A stretch of 64,000 nucleotides of DNA from Novosphingobium sp. Its GTDB lineage: Bacteria; Pseudomonadota; Alphaproteobacteria; Sphingomonadales; Sphingomonadaceae. How positions within the stretch are numbered: the first letter of the stretch is position 1; every line of letters begins with the position of its first letter. Below are positions 63,645-64,000 of the stretch, in pieces. The translations under genes were made by a program, and so were the position numbers. Below the pieces are notes generated by a model, which saw nothing but the letters and a program-made list of their open reading frames with translations, was not told where the DNA came from and did no database searches. Location: the NCBI GenBank assembly GCA_030697365.1, contig JAUYQH010000203.1, positions 1 to 64,000 of the forward strand, written 5' to 3'.

Positions 63645-64000
63645 TTACCGATCGGTTAACCCTGCGCTCGTGGCCCGGCGAAGTGCCGAATCCCATTCGA
63701 CCGCGGCCATCGGGCTGGCCGATGCGGTCGTAAGCCGGGCAGCCAGGCGAGCGAGGTCGTCGAACCGAAAGGTCTGTTCGAAGATCAGGCCATATAGCGG
63801 GCGGCGGCGCCAGCGGACGCGGGCCGTCAGTTCAGGCAGACTGTCGCCTTTGATCCGGATGCGTTCGTCTATCGCTAGGTATTCGTCGCTCACGATGCAC
63901 GCGCCGTGCTGGGAAATGTCGACGATCAACGCTTCGCTGCGTCGGGCTCCGGCAAACACTGCGACTTCCAGCTTGAGTCGCAATCGGACTGGACGCTTTC
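63645..64000 (-). CDS. PilZ-domain protein (5' end outside window)
   Basis: At least 118 residues with the frame still open at the window edge. PilZ motifs: KRPVRLRLKLEVAVF at the N-terminal side (R...R, partly seen) and IVDISQHGACIVSDEYLAID (D.S..G). Then ARVRWRRRPLYGLIFEQTFR gives the typical W....LYGL.F strand. By family it would bind cyclic di-GMP, or be a degenerate PilZ, and link it to motility or surface polysaccharide. Confidence 0.8.
   Translation of the reverse strand, partial: KRPVRLRLKLEVAVFAGARRSEALIVDISQHGACIVSDEYLAIDERIRIKGDSLPELTARVRWRRRPLYGLIFEQTFRFDDLARLAARLTTASASPMAAVEWDSALRRATSAGLTDR

Overview
The window is GC-rich, densely coded chromosome of an alphaproteobacterium, most likely order Sphingomonadales (Novosphingobium/Sphingomonas type). 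The pointers are the block prfB - PBP1A - amidase - rne, an RNase E with an acidic insertion in its S1 domain, a zeta-type F1-ATPase inhibitor (DUF1476), CrtZ, a CYP153 P450 and a LigM-type O-demethylase. No rRNA, tRNA, CRISPR array, prophage or complete insertion sequence was seen. The first gene (ammonium transporter) and the last (PilZ protein) are cut by the window edges.

1-14 kb: amtB end, a Crp/Fnr regulator, then a minus-strand block (nitronate monooxygenase-like, lipoprotein methyltransferase, prfB, peroxiredoxin, PBP1A, N-acetylmuramoyl-L-alanine amidase), divergent from rne. 13-26 kb is accessory and partly decayed. It holds an intact tetrahydrofolate-linked O-demethylation module (ligM-metF divergent from purU), a benzoylformate-decarboxylase-like enzyme, a MarR regulator and an aromatic-acid transporter. 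These sit among many gene relics: cytochrome b561 tail, aldehyde dehydrogenase/amidohydrolase chimera, internally deleted GST, SDR broken by an 11-bp triplication, beheaded ParE toxin, lignostilbene-dioxygenase N-terminus, acyl-CoA ligase with stop and frameshift. It looks like a former lignin-aromatic catabolic island from which the methoxy-group module was kept. Three palindromic sites, two of them sharing a TTTGTATG half and the third a TTGTATG core, lie in promoters here.

26-35 kb: YghU-type GST, paired REP-like repeats, sufE, DUF454, crtZ, a secreted protein with EF-hand-like repeats, leuC/leuD with interleaved small genes, quinone oxidoreductase, zeta inhibitor, bolA-grxD (Fe-S trafficking). 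34-40 kb: an overlapping minus-strand operon (flippase, CDP-alcohol phosphotransferase, N-formylglutamate amidohydrolase, mtnP) facing a sugar/polyol nucleotidyltransferase and a CDP-glycerol glycerophosphotransferase-like gene of lower GC. Together these suggest a phospho-polyol surface polymer.

40-64 kb: ispG, a retropepsin-like protease, GNAT, a YkuD_2 L,D-transpeptidase-like protein, TauE/SafE, thrS preceded by a threonine-rich leader peptide and hairpin (candidate attenuator), PhoD, a hydrolase-TPR-LLM oxidoreductase operon, the 1568-residue NAD-glutamate dehydrogenase, a ferredoxin reductase, queG, a NatAB-like ABC exporter, CYP153, an exported MsrB with an incomplete zinc site, a polytopic membrane protein and a PilZ protein.
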